Assembly (NCBI RefSeq): GCF_900099645.1
Contig: NZ_FMTL01000002.1
Location: 1-64,000, forward strand
Source: Pseudomonas peli
Lineage (GTDB): Bacteria; Pseudomonadota; Gammaproteobacteria; Pseudomonadales; Pseudomonadaceae
Direction of reading: 5' to 3'
DNA length: 64,000 nucleotides
In this document: positions 37,217 to 47,165 of the stretch, piece by piece
Layout: each line of letters starts with the position of its first letter
How positions within the stretch are numbered: position 1 is the stretch's first letter
Program-made: the position numbers and the translations under genes
The notes under the pieces: generated by a model
Database searches by the model: none
What the model saw: only the letters and a program-made list of their open reading frames with translations
What the model was told of the DNA's origin: nothing

Positions 37217-37744
37217 CTACGCCGACTGGCGTGTGCGCAAGCGTTGCTCGTACTGGCTGCGATAAAGTTTGGCGAAGCCATGCAGCACGGGCATCACCAC
37301 GGCCCAGATCGCGCCGATCAGCAGCAAGCTTTGCCAGGTGCCGTAGGGCAGGCCGACGCCTGCGATCTGCGCGCCGCCGTAATAGGACAGCGGTGCGCCA
37401 ATCGCACCGAGCAGGCTGCCGCGCCACCAGGGTTGCGCGGTCCAGGCCAGGCAGTGGTTGAGCGTGGTGGCCATCAGCAGCCACAGGCTGGCCAGCCACA
37501 GCGGGATCAATGTGCGTGGCTCGCCGAAATCGAACACGCCGAGGTTGAGCAGGAAGCTGTCCAGCGCGCTGCCAGCGAGAAACACCGTGATCAGCAGCTT
37601 GCCTTCTGCCGCCCAGCTGCTGGTCCACAGCAGGTGCACCGCCAGCATCGCTGCCACACTCAGCAGCCATAGGCTGTCGCCGCCGAAGACGCAGGCAAAC
37701 CAGCCAAGCTGAAATAGCAGGGTGTTGACGATCAATTTAGGCAT
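37217..37744 (-). CDS. DUF2878 family membrane protein
   Basis: 175 residues with about five to six hydrophobic segments (from LIVNTLLFQLGWFACVFGG to SLLLIGAIWAVVMPVLHG). It fits DUF2878, which I recall as a frequent companion of cfa-DUF1365 clusters. The ATG overlaps the cfa stop by eight bases. Function unknown; membrane location is clear. Confidence 0.8.
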   Translation of the reverse strand: MPKLIVNTLLFQLGWFACVFGGDSLWLLSVAAMLAVHLLWTSSWAAEGKLLITVFLAGSALDSFLLNLGVFDFGEPRTLIPLWLASLWLLMATTLNHCLAWTAQPWWRGSLLGAIGAPLSYYGGAQIAGVGLPYGTWQSLLLIGAIWAVVMPVLHGFAKLYRSQYEQRLRTRQSA

Positions 37745-39011
37745 TGAAGTTTCCCAGTAGCGGAGCTGGACGTGCCGCCGGCTTGGCCAGCAACAGCTGT
37801 GCGGTGCCGATGGTGCGCTCGATAAAGCCGCCCTCGCAGTAGCACAGGTAGAACTCCCACAGGCGGAAGAAGTAGTCGTCATAACCCTGCTGCTCCAGCT
37901 TGTGCCGTGCCTGGCGCAGGTTGTCGTGCCAGATGCGCAGGGTGCGCGCATAGTGCAGGCCGAAATCTTCCATGTGGTGCAGGTTCATGTCGGTTTTGGC
38001 GCTGATGATTTCCAGCATTTTATTCACCGACGGCAAGGCGCCACCGGGGAAGATGTAGCGTTGAATGAAGTCCACCGCGTTTTTCGCCTGCTCATAGCGC
38101 TGGTCACGGATGGTGATGGCCTGCAGCAGCATCAGGCCGTCGGGCTTGAGCAGGTTGGCGCATTGCTGGAAGTAGGTGGGCAGAAAACGATGGCCAACGG
38201 CCTCAATCATCTCGATTGACACCAGCTTATCGAACTGCCCGCTCAGGTCGCGGTAATCCTCTAGTAGCAGGGTGATCTGCCCTTGCAGGCCTTGCTCCTG
38301 AATGCGTCGTTCGGTGTAGGCGTACTGCTCACGCGATAAGGTGGTGGTGGTCACCTTGCAGCCGTAATGGGTCGCGGCGTAGATCGCCATGCTGCCCCAG
38401 CCCGTGCCGATTTCCAGCAGGTGGTCGCTGGGCTTGAGGGCAAGCTTCTGGCAGATACGCTCTAGCTTGTTCAGTTGCGCCTGCTCAAGGCTGTCATCGG
38501 CGCTGCGAAACATGGCCGCCGAATACATCATGGTCGCGTCGAGGAACTGCTCGAACAGGTCGTTACCCAGGTCGTAATGCGCCGAGATGTTCTTGCGCGA
38601 GCCCTTGCGGGTATTGCGATTGAGCCAGTGCAGGCCCTGGATCAGCGGACGACCCAGCTGAGCCAGGCCGCTTTCCATGGCGTCGAGGACGTCGAGATTG
38701 CTGACGAATACGCGGATCACCGCGGTCAGGTCCGGAGTGGTCCAGTAACCGTGGATATAAGCCTCACCTGAGCCGATCGAGCCATTGCCGGCCACCAGCC
38801 CCCAGACCGCACCATCCTGCACCTGGATCTCGGCACTGAGGCTGGAATGGGCATCGCCGAACTCCATGCGTTCATCACCTTCAACGATCACCAGCTGGCC
38901 ATGGCGCAGTTGTTTCAGCTGGCGCAGTACCGCACGGCGCAGCAGGCTGGCACCAATGCCGCTGCCGGCACGCACCACATGTTTGGCGGAGGTCAGGCTA
39001 GAGCTTTTCAT
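37737..39011 (-). CDS. Cfa-type fatty-acid methyltransferase
   Basis: 424 residues of the cyclopropane-fatty-acyl-phospholipid synthase family. SAM motif LLEIGTGWGSMAIYAA, then EMIEAVGHRFLPTYF, and the C-terminal YCEGGF segment typical of Cfa. It transfers a methyl(ene) group to unsaturated acyl chains of phospholipids. In this kind of cluster a homologue (UfaM in Rhodobacter) makes methylated precursors of furan fatty acids, so it need not be the general Cfa. ATG at 39011 with AAGGA eight bases before. Confidence 0.87.
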   Translation of the reverse strand: MKSSSLTSAKHVVRAGSGIGASLLRRAVLRQLKQLRHGQLVIVEGDERMEFGDAHSSLSAEIQVQDGAVWGLVAGNGSIGSGEAYIHGYWTTPDLTAVIRVFVSNLDVLDAMESGLAQLGRPLIQGLHWLNRNTRKGSRKNISAHYDLGNDLFEQFLDATMMYSAAMFRSADDSLEQAQLNKLERICQKLALKPSDHLLEIGTGWGSMAIYAATHYGCKVTTTTLSREQYAYTERRIQEQGLQGQITLLLEDYRDLSGQFDKLVSIEMIEAVGHRFLPTYFQQCANLLKPDGLMLLQAITIRDQRYEQAKNAVDFIQRYIFPGGALPSVNKMLEIISAKTDMNLHHMEDFGLHYARTLRIWHDNLRQARHKLEQQGYDDYFFRLWEFYLCYCEGGFIERTIGTAQLLLAKPAARPAPLLGNFNA

Positions 39012-39816
39012 GGAGGGCGTCCTTTGATGCGGGGCGGGCGACGCGGAAATCACCTTCAGCGGCCCGGTGGGTGAACAGGGGAATACGTTTGAGCAGCAGA
39101 CGCAGGGCTTGCCAGTAAATGGCGGCCACGGTCTTGCCAGTCATCCAGGGAAATTGCAGCAAATAGCGGTGTAGGCTGGCGCGGTTGAGTTCAGTGCGTT
39201 GCAGGCTGAGGCTGGCGTCGAAGAGTTTGTCTTCGCCTTGCCAGTCGGCCATATGAATGCCCAGACGCTCACCGGCCGGGCTGAAACTCATGCGGTATTC
39301 CAGCTCGCGCGGCAGAAAGGGTGAGACGTGAAACGCCTTGGCCACAGCAACATGCAGGTGCCCCTCACCTTCGGCCGGCAGCACGTAGTGATAACGCTCA
39401 CGGAAGGGCGTGTTGCTCACTTCGCAGAGAATCGCTGCCAGGCGGCCATCGGCTTCATGGCAGTAGAAAAAACTCGCCGGGTTGAAACTCAACCCCCAAC
39501 TGCGCGGCTGGGTTAGCAGGCAAATGCGGCCCAGGGGCGTGCGGCCCAGCGCTTCAGTGACGCGTTGGCGCACGGCGTCGATGAGGCTGGTACCAGCACC
39601 GGTGAACTGCGGCAAGTAGTCGGTTTCGCGAAAGGCAAAAGGCGCAAAGCGGCCACGCCCGGCTAGGGGCGACAGCGCGAGCACGGCGTCCTGCTCGCTC
39701 AGGTCGAGGTAGAGCAGGCCCATGCGATAGCGGAAGTTATGCAGCCGCGGGGCAAAACGCCGGTGCTGCACCCAGCCGCTGTACAGGGCGCTGTTCAGTG
39801 CCGTGGTGCTGTTCAC
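38998..39816 (-). CDS. DUF1365 family protein
   Basis: 272 residues, the DUF1365 length, starting with GTG one base into the flavoprotein stop (TAGTG). Conserved-looking features are SALYSGWVQHRRFAPRLHNFRYR at the N-terminus and SFNPASFFYC in the middle. The biochemical role is not established; it co-occurs with Cfa and flavin oxidoreductases. It overlaps the cfa-type gene by 14 bases. Confidence 0.86.
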   Translation of the reverse strand: MNSTTALNSALYSGWVQHRRFAPRLHNFRYRMGLLYLDLSEQDAVLALSPLAGRGRFAPFAFRETDYLPQFTGAGTSLIDAVRQRVTEALGRTPLGRICLLTQPRSWGLSFNPASFFYCHEADGRLAAILCEVSNTPFRERYHYVLPAEGEGHLHVAVAKAFHVSPFLPRELEYRMSFSPAGERLGIHMADWQGEDKLFDASLSLQRTELNRASLHRYLLQFPWMTGKTVAAIYWQALRLLLKRIPLFTHRAAEGDFRVARPASKDALHEKL

Positions 39817-41063
39817 TAGAGTGCTTCGCCGAATTCACGAGCCACGCGCAGCGCGCTGACCACGCCATCTTCGTGGAAACCATTGGCCCAGTAAGCACCA
39901 CAAAAGTAGCTGTGGTTGGCACCGAGCAGCTCTTCCCAACGCGCCTGTGCGGCCATGCCGGCCAGGCTGTATTGCGGGTGGGCGTAGGTGTAGCGCGCCA
40001 GGATTTTGCTTGGGTCGATGGCGGCGGTCTGGTTCAGGCTGACGCAGAAAGTCGTGTCGCTCTGAATGCCTTGCAGGATGTTCATGTCGTAGGTGACGGC
40101 GGCCGGCTGATCCACTGGGCCGCCGAGGCGGTAGTTCCAGCTGGCCCAGGCCAGTGGCCGTTTCGGCAACAGGCGGGTGTCGGTGTGCAGCACCACGTCG
40201 TTATCGGCATAGGGCAGTGCACCGAGGATGGCCTGTTCGGTTGAAGTCGGCGCAGCCAGCAACGCCAGGGCCTGGTCGCTGTGGCAGGCAAACACCACTT
40301 TGTCGAAGCGCTCGCTGCCGGCAGCGCTGTGCACGGTCACACCGTCGCCATCGCGTTCAACCCGGGTGACTGCGCAGTTCAGGCGGATATGTTGCTTGAA
40401 CGATTCGGTCAACGGCGCCACATAGCTGCTGGAGCCGCCTTCGATCACGCACCACTGCGGGCGGTCGCTGACCGACAGCAAACCATGGTTTTTGAAGAAC
40501 CGCACAAAGAACTGCAGCGGGAAACCGAGCATGTCATTCAGCGACATTGACCAGATTGCTGCACCCATCGGCACGATGTAATGCTGGATAAAACGCTCGC
40601 TGTAGCCATTGGCCTTGAGGTAATCGCCCAGGGTCATGTCACTGGCGATGCGTTGCTGATTAAGGTCGTTCAGCGCCTCGCGGTTGAAGCGCAGGATGTC
40701 ACGCACCATGCCCCAGAATTTCGGCGACAGCAGGTTACGACGTTGAGCGAACAGGCTGTTGAGGTTGTGGCCGTTGTATTCCACGCCGCTGATGGGGTCG
40801 CTGACCGAGAAGCTCATCTCGGTAGCCTTGAAGCCCACGCCGAGCTGACTCAGTAGGCGGATGAAGTTGGGGTAGGTCCAGTCGTTAAACACGATAAAAC
40901 CAGTGTCCACGGCATAGCTCTGGCCATCGACTTGTACGTCCACGGTATGGGTGTGACCGCCAATCCAGTCACTGGCTTCAAACACCGTGATGGCGTGGTT
41001 ACGGTTGAGCAGGTAGGCGCTGGTCAAACCGGCGATACCGCTGCCGATAATGGCGATCTTCAT
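39816..41063 (-). CDS. FAD-dependent amine-oxidase-like protein of the cfa cluster
   Basis: 415 residues. The dinucleotide-binding fold KIAIIGSGIAGLTSAYLL and IGGHTHTVDV at the N-terminus mark an NAD(P)/FAD-binding oxidoreductase (COG2907 type as I recall). It is thought to oxidise or desaturate acyl chains together with the Cfa-type enzyme; this is inferred from context. ATGA overlap with the SDR gene upstream. Confidence 0.84.
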   Translation of the reverse strand: MKIAIIGSGIAGLTSAYLLNRNHAITVFEASDWIGGHTHTVDVQVDGQSYAVDTGFIVFNDWTYPNFIRLLSQLGVGFKATEMSFSVSDPISGVEYNGHNLNSLFAQRRNLLSPKFWGMVRDILRFNREALNDLNQQRIASDMTLGDYLKANGYSERFIQHYIVPMGAAIWSMSLNDMLGFPLQFFVRFFKNHGLLSVSDRPQWCVIEGGSSSYVAPLTESFKQHIRLNCAVTRVERDGDGVTVHSAAGSERFDKVVFACHSDQALALLAAPTSTEQAILGALPYADNDVVLHTDTRLLPKRPLAWASWNYRLGGPVDQPAAVTYDMNILQGIQSDTTFCVSLNQTAAIDPSKILARYTYAHPQYSLAGMAAQARWEELLGANHSYFCGAYWANGFHEDGVVSALRVAREFGEAL

Positions 41064-41839
41064 TGGCTGTCCTTAGTCTTGGCTTCAGTGCGGGCCATAC
41101 GGGCGCCGATGGCCACCTGCAAACTCTTGGGCAAATGGCCCAGCAGTTTGAGCATGGCGATAAACGTGCCCGGGAAATTGATTTCAAACGGCTGCTGGTG
41201 CAGGCGCTCGGCGATATAGCGCGCGGCTTTTTCAACCGGCCAGCGCATCGGCATGGGGAAGTCATTTTTCTGCGTCAGCGGGGTGTCGACAAACCCGGGG
41301 CTGACTAGGGTGACGGCTATATTCTCGGCGTGCAGGTCGATGCGCAACGCTTCCATCAGGTAGCGCATGGCGGCCTTGGAGGCACCGTAGGCTTCTGCAC
41401 GTGGCAGTGGCATGAACGTCACCGAGCTGCCCACCCCTACCAGCTGAGCGCGGTTACCCAGGCGCAACAAGGGCAGGGCGGCTTCGATGCAGTAACTGGC
41501 CGAAAGCAGGTTGGCGCGCATCACGCGTTCGACCATCGCCGCCTCGAAGGCGCTGACCTCGACATATTCGCAGGTGCCGGCATTAAGGATGGCGCAGTCC
41601 AGCGCCCCCCATACCTGGGCAATGTGCTCGCCGATGGCGCGTACTTGGGCGGCATCGCTGAGGTCGCCGGCCACCACCAGTACTTGCTGCGGATAGCGCT
41701 TGGCCAGTGCCTGCAAAGGCTCAAGGCTGCGCGCACTGAGGGCCAGGCGATGACCCTGTTCGAGTAGCTGTTCTGCCAGTGCGGCGCCGATGCCACTGCT
41801 GGCGCCGGTGAGCCAGATGCGCCGTGCGTTCGCGTTCAT
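41060..41839 (-). CDS. Short-chain dehydrogenase/reductase (SDR)
   Basis: 259 residues. The NAD(P) loop TGASSGIGAALAEQL and the catalytic YGASK (Tyr and Lys of YxxxK, with Ser in GVGSSVTF) are intact. A classical SDR whose substrate is unknown; in the cluster it may reduce a lipid-derived carbonyl. ATGA overlaps on both sides. Confidence 0.86.
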   Translation of the reverse strand: MNANARRIWLTGASSGIGAALAEQLLEQGHRLALSARSLEPLQALAKRYPQQVLVVAGDLSDAAQVRAIGEHIAQVWGALDCAILNAGTCEYVEVSAFEAAMVERVMRANLLSASYCIEAALPLLRLGNRAQLVGVGSSVTFMPLPRAEAYGASKAAMRYLMEALRIDLHAENIAVTLVSPGFVDTPLTQKNDFPMPMRWPVEKAARYIAERLHQQPFEINFPGTFIAMLKLLGHLPKSLQVAIGARMARTEAKTKDSQ

Positions 41840-42258
41840 GCCAACCTCCGTTTCAGCCAGCGAATTGCCGAGCCGAGTAAGGGCAGATGCTCGTAGAGCA
41901 GGCTGCCGGCGTCGAAATAGTCACGGTGACGATAGACCTTGTCCTGCCACAGCAGGTGCGAGCAACCTTCCACGCGGATCAGTTGGCCGCCAGCGAGGCG
42001 TGGGTGGCGGTAACTCATGGTCCAGCGCAGGTAGCCTTCACCGTCGCGCACCTGGTCAAAACCGTAGAAGTCAAAGCGCAGTTCGCTGACGTTAGCGTAC
42101 ATGTCGCCGAAGTAACGCTGCATATTGGCCAGGCCGCGCACCTCATGCAGCGGGTCGCAGAACAGCGCGTCGTCGCTGTACAGCTGGCCCAGGCGATCGA
42201 GATTGTCTTTGTTCAGCCCGGCAAAGTCTTGGGCGAACTGACGTAGAAAGTCGCTCAC
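41836..42258 (-). CDS. SnoaL/NTF2-like protein
   Basis: 140 residues, starting with GTG that overlaps the photolyase stop (GTGA). The pattern LYSDDALFCDPLHEVRGLANMQRYFGDMY is characteristic of the SnoaL-like NTF2 fold, which serves as isomerases, cyclases or binding proteins. No catalytic role can be assigned. It lies in the light/lipid operon. Confidence 0.8.
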   Translation of the reverse strand: MSDFLRQFAQDFAGLNKDNLDRLGQLYSDDALFCDPLHEVRGLANMQRYFGDMYANVSELRFDFYGFDQVRDGEGYLRWTMSYRHPRLAGGQLIRVEGCSHLLWQDKVYRHRDYFDAGSLLYEHLPLLGSAIRWLKRRLA

Positions 42259-43697
42259 AGGGCCTCCTCGCCGGCAAAGTGCGGCAGGCTTTTGAATGCG
42301 GCCAGCGCGCGCGCGCGGCTCTTGCTCAGATCGACAATTGGCGTCGAATAGTCGGCGATACCAAACAAACCACCCATCCCAGCAGGGTTGTGGATATTGG
42401 TTTTGTTCAGCCCCACCAGTTCAGGCAGCCATTGGCGGATAAAACGGCCATCTGGGTCGAATTTCTGTGACTGGCTCAGCGGGTTGAAGATGCGGAAATA
42501 CGGCGCCGAATCGGTGCCGGTGGAGGAACTCCATTGCCAGCCGCCGTTATTGGCCGCCAGGTCGCCGTCAATCAGGTGGCGCATAAAGAATCGCTCGCCC
42601 TCGCGCCAGTCGATCAGCAGGTTTTTGGTGAGAAACATGGCCACGATCATACGCAGGCGGTTGTGCATCCAGCCAGTAGCCAATAGTTGGCGCATGGCCG
42701 CATCAATGATCGGAAAGCCGGTACGCCCTTCCTGCCAGGCTTTCAGCTCCAGCGGTGCATCACGCCAGGCTACGGCCTCGGTTTCCGGGCGGAAGGCTCG
42801 GTGCATGGACACGCGCGGGTAGCCCACCAGGATATGCTTGTAGAACTCGCGCCAGAGCAGTTCGTTGATCCAGGTAATCACCCCCACGTTGCCGCTGTCG
42901 AACTCGCCCTGATTGACCTGCAAGGCTGCATGCAGGCATTGGCGTGGCGAGATTACGCCAGCAGCCAGGTAGGCGGACAGCTGGCTGGTGCCGGGCTGTG
43001 CGGGGAAGTCGCGGGCGCTTTGGTAGAAGTCGATCTGCTGCGCGGCAAACGCATCCAGACGCCGCGCGGCCTCGGCTTCTCCGGCGGGCCACAGGTCACG
43101 CAAGTCCGTCGGGGGCAGGGCGAAGCCGGTAACGTGCTCAGGGATCGCATCCTGTTGGATCGCCAGCGGCGCCTGCGCCTTGGGCGTGGCGACCAGTGCC
43201 GGCAGGGCCGTGTGCAGGCGTTGATAGCAGACCTTGCGGAACTGGCTGTACACCTGGAAGTAGCCACCGGATTTGGTCAGTACACTGCCAGGCTTAAAGA
43301 ACAGTTGATCCAGGTGGCTGCGGAAATTTATACCCAAGCCATCAAGCGTCTTCGCTACGGCCTGATCGCGGCGGCTTTCATGCACGCCATACTCTTCATT
43401 GACCTGCACGCTGCCAATTTGCAGCTGTTGGCACAATTCGCCAATCACTTGAGGCGCAGCGCTCCAATCGTCGGCCTCACGCACCAGCAATGGCACGTTG
43501 AGTTTGCTCAGCTCGGTGGCCAGTTCGTTTAGGTTGCGCAGCCAGAAGTCGACTTTGCTCGGCGCGTCATCGTGCGCCAGCCATTGGCTGGGGCTGATCA
43601 GGAACAGCGCCACGGTTGGCCCACTGCTCATGGCGGCGGCCAGGGCGCTGTTGTCCTGCACGCGCAGGTCGGTACGAAACCACATCAGTTGCAGCAT
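42255..43697 (-). CDS. phrB: Deoxyribodipyrimidine photolyase
   Basis: 480 residues. N-terminal photolyase antenna domain (MWFRTDLRVQDNSAL) and C-terminal FAD-binding domain (PIIDAAMRQLLATGWMHNRLRM; GDLAANNGGWQWSSSTGTD). It repairs cyclobutane pyrimidine dimers using blue light. ATGs at 43709 and 43697 are both in frame. I chose 43697 because TGGGAA lies six bases upstream and the first overlaps the merR stop without a site. Confidence 0.93.
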   Translation of the reverse strand: MLQLMWFRTDLRVQDNSALAAAMSSGPTVALFLISPSQWLAHDDAPSKVDFWLRNLNELATELSKLNVPLLVREADDWSAAPQVIGELCQQLQIGSVQVNEEYGVHESRRDQAVAKTLDGLGINFRSHLDQLFFKPGSVLTKSGGYFQVYSQFRKVCYQRLHTALPALVATPKAQAPLAIQQDAIPEHVTGFALPPTDLRDLWPAGEAEAARRLDAFAAQQIDFYQSARDFPAQPGTSQLSAYLAAGVISPRQCLHAALQVNQGEFDSGNVGVITWINELLWREFYKHILVGYPRVSMHRAFRPETEAVAWRDAPLELKAWQEGRTGFPIIDAAMRQLLATGWMHNRLRMIVAMFLTKNLLIDWREGERFFMRHLIDGDLAANNGGWQWSSSTGTDSAPYFRIFNPLSQSQKFDPDGRFIRQWLPELVGLNKTNIHNPAGMGGLFGIADYSTPIVDLSKSRARALAAFKSLPHFAGEEAL

Positions 43698-43708
43698 GGT
43701 ATTTCCCA

Positions 43709-44650
43709 TCAGCTGTGCAGCAGGTTGAGATCGGTAAGGCTGTGCAGTGCAGCCAGAGGGTCCGCTGCCAGGCTCAGCTCAGCATTCTGCGCGGTGATCG
43801 CCACCAGCTCCTCGGCGTGAATCTGTACCACCTGGCCGACCAGCAGGCAGGGGCAGTCGTAACCGCCGAGCAGGCGTTGCAGGTGGGTGCTGTTCAGCGC
43901 CTGACTGGAATACAGCAACACCGCACGCGGTTGAATGTGCTCAACCGCCAGGGCGAGTTCGGTGGGTGGCAGTGGCCAGTCAAAGACCTCCACTGGGCAG
44001 CCGGCGCTGCTTGCCAGCCAGGCGGTCAGCCACAGGCCAGGGGCCATCGGTAGGTCGGAGACGTTGATCAGCAACAGCGACGCGCCGTTGTACTGGCGGT
44101 TGTTGTGGTACAGGCGCGCGCCAAGTTTGCTGCGCAGCCAGGAATAGAAAAACACCCGCTCAGCCTGTGCGCCGAACTGGTTGCGCCAACGCAGTTCCAG
44201 TTCCTCAAACAACGGCAGAAGCAGCTGTTGGCATAGGGTATGGGGCGGATACAGCGCCAACTCGCTGTTGAAACAGTCGTCCAGGCGGCGCTCGTTGAGG
44301 TTGCAGATCGCTTCCTGCAGCTGCTGGCGCCGCGCGTCCCATTGCGAGCTGGCTTCGGCAAACGCCGGTTGGCCAGCGCGTAGCAAGCCTTTGACTTGGC
44401 TAACCGACACGCCACGATTCAGCCAAGTCAGAATCGCCTGGATGCGTGTGACGTGCTCATCGGCATACAGGCGATGCCCTTTGGGGGTGCGGTGCGGCAC
44501 GATCAGGCCATAGCGCCGCTCCCAGGCACGTAAGGTAACGGCGTTAACGCCGGTAATACGCGCCACATCGCGGATCGGCATAAAGCCTTGGGCAATGGCC
44601 GCCTGGTAGTCGTCGGCGGCTGCGCCGTCATTCATGGGTTCAAGGCTCAT
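43709..44650 (-). CDS. MerR-family regulator, LitR/CarH architecture, no B12 motif
   Basis: 313 residues. A MerR DNA-binding domain (about 23-95; PIRDVARITGVNAVTLRAWERRYGL) is followed by a helical segment and an alpha/beta domain shaped like a cobalamin-binding domain (about 190-300). The B12 signature DxHxxG is not present, which fits the 'class II' LitR regulators described in P. putida, which work with a separate LOV photoreceptor. It probably represses its own operon. ATGA overlap with the DUF523 gene upstream; phrB follows directly. Confidence 0.82.
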   Translation of the reverse strand: MSLEPMNDGAAADDYQAAIAQGFMPIRDVARITGVNAVTLRAWERRYGLIVPHRTPKGHRLYADEHVTRIQAILTWLNRGVSVSQVKGLLRAGQPAFAEASSQWDARRQQLQEAICNLNERRLDDCFNSELALYPPHTLCQQLLLPLFEELELRWRNQFGAQAERVFFYSWLRSKLGARLYHNNRQYNGASLLLINVSDLPMAPGLWLTAWLASSAGCPVEVFDWPLPPTELALAVEHIQPRAVLLYSSQALNSTHLQRLLGGYDCPCLLVGQVVQIHAEELVAITAQNAELSLAADPLAALHSLTDLNLLHS

Positions 44651-45612
44651 AGCGCATTACGCAGGCTGAGGTTTTCCGGGTGGGGCTGCAGGTACACCTG
44701 CTGCGCAATATAGGTATCAGGATGGCGACGGAAGTGGTGCTTGAGCAGGGTCATGGGCACCACTAGCGGCACTACACCATGACGGTATTGACCGATCAGC
44801 TGCTGCATTTCCTGCTTTTCGTCGCTGCTCAGTGATTGCTTGAGGTAGCCACTGAGATGCTGCAACACGTTGCTGTGGGTGCGACGGGTGGCGCAGCTTT
44901 TCAGGGCGCTCATCAAATCGCTGAAGTAGCGCGGTGCCAGTTCGTTGAGATCTTGCTGGCCAAGGTTGCCGAGCATGCGACCCAGGTGTTTGTACTGCAC
45001 CGGGTTGGTGGCCATAAGCAGGTATTTGTAGCGCGAGTGGAAGTCGATCAGGCTTTTGCGCGTCAGGCCATCGCGTAACAGCTGTTGCCATTCGGAGTAA
45101 GCAAACACGCGGGTGATGAAATTCTCGCGCAGGATTGGATCATTCAGGCGACCATCTTCTTCCACGGGCAGGTTAGGGTGCCGCGCACAAAATGCCTGGG
45201 CAAAGATGCCGCGCCCGGGTTCGCTGGGGCGACCGTTTTCCTGGTAAACCTTGACCCGGTGCAAGCCGCAAGACGGCGACTGCTGCATAAAGATGTAGCC
45301 GCAGATATCGGTCAACTCACCGGCCATGCGTTCACCGTAGGCGGCCAGCGGTGCGGTGACATCCACCTCACGACTGACCGTGCCTACGGCGCGTGGCGCC
45401 TGAGGATCACCGACCAGGCGGATGGGCTCGCGGGGTACGCCCATGCCGATCGCCACTTCTGGGCAGAGCGGGGCAAAGTCAAAGTACTCACTGAGCGTGC
45501 GGCTGCACAGGCGTGATTCCTTGTGGCCGCCGTTGTAGCGTACCTCGGTGCCGAGCAGGCAAGCGCTAATGCCCAGTTTGGGTTTGCCAGTGGCGTGTGG
45601 TGATGGGCTCAT
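44647..45612 (-). CDS. DUF523 and DUF1722 (YbgA-like) protein
   Basis: 321 residues. An N-terminal DUF523 domain (KLGISACLLGTEVRYNGGHK; CPEVAIGMGVPR; SPSCG) is followed by a DUF1722/YbgA domain (about 200-310; KYLLMATNPVQYKHLGRM). E. coli ybgA sits next to phr, so the link to photolyase is conserved. Function unknown. ATG at 45612 with AGAGG seven bases upstream. First gene of the nine-gene operon. Confidence 0.88.
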   Translation of the reverse strand: MSPSPHATGKPKLGISACLLGTEVRYNGGHKESRLCSRTLSEYFDFAPLCPEVAIGMGVPREPIRLVGDPQAPRAVGTVSREVDVTAPLAAYGERMAGELTDICGYIFMQQSPSCGLHRVKVYQENGRPSEPGRGIFAQAFCARHPNLPVEEDGRLNDPILRENFITRVFAYSEWQQLLRDGLTRKSLIDFHSRYKYLLMATNPVQYKHLGRMLGNLGQQDLNELAPRYFSDLMSALKSCATRRTHSNVLQHLSGYLKQSLSSDEKQEMQQLIGQYRHGVVPLVVPMTLLKHHFRRHPDTYIAQQVYLQPHPENLSLRNAL

Positions 45613-45634
45613 GGGCAACCTCTGATGTGCGACT

Positions 45635-45658
45635 TGTACAGATCCTGTTGGATGTACA
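45635..45658. promoter_or_regulatory. Operator pair 1: two TGTACA boxes, 18-bp offset
   Basis: TGTACA at 45635-45640 and 45653-45658, exactly 18 bases start to start, in the untranslated leader of the photolyase operon. The core fits the TnTACA consensus I recall for CarH/LitR proteins. Confidence 0.65.
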
Positions 45659-45668
45659 ACTTGTCTTC

Positions 45669-45696
45669 ATCATAGGTTTGTAATTGTACAAGTCAA
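45669..45696 (-). promoter_or_regulatory. Sigma-70-like promoter of the photolyase operon
   Basis: On the minus strand, TTGACT (45691-45696) and TATGAT (45669-45674) are 16 bases apart, about 57 bases before the first ATG. A TTGTACAA box lies inside the spacer and touches the -35, so a bound repressor would block RNA polymerase. Confidence 0.65.
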
Positions 45697-45708
45697 TATC
45701 TTTGTACA
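45685..45708. promoter_or_regulatory. Operator pair 2: two TGTACA boxes, 18-bp offset
   Basis: TGTACA at 45685-45690 and 45703-45708, both extended to TTGTACAA, again exactly 18 bases apart. The pair spans the -35 of the predicted promoter. Likely binding site of the MerR-family regulator encoded by the operon's second gene. Confidence 0.7.
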
Positions 45709-45737
45709 ACTACTGTAGGGTTTTGTGTGTAAGGCTG

Positions 45738-46975
<1,238 letters not shown>

Positions 46976-47019
46976 CTACCTCGTGTTTTCAAGCGTTAGG
47001 CTACGCTTTAGACAAAAGC

Positions 47020-47043
47020 TATACAATATCGTTTTTGTGTATA
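47020..47043. promoter_or_regulatory. Inverted TATACA/TGTATA pair, 18-bp offset
   Basis: TATACA (47020-47025) and TGTATA (47038-47043) lie in the 193-base region between divergent genes. They have the same 18-base start-to-start spacing as the two TGTACA pairs near 45.6 kb, but in inverted orientation. A probable second binding site for the same regulator. Confidence 0.55.
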
Positions 47044-47165
47044 AGCTATGCCGGAGTCGATCCTGCCTTTCTATAGTTAAGACAACCTGCAGCCGGATTG
47101 AAGCCACAAACGCGATTAATCCGTCGGTGGTCACCTATTGAGCACGGTCATACGAGGGCATTTCT

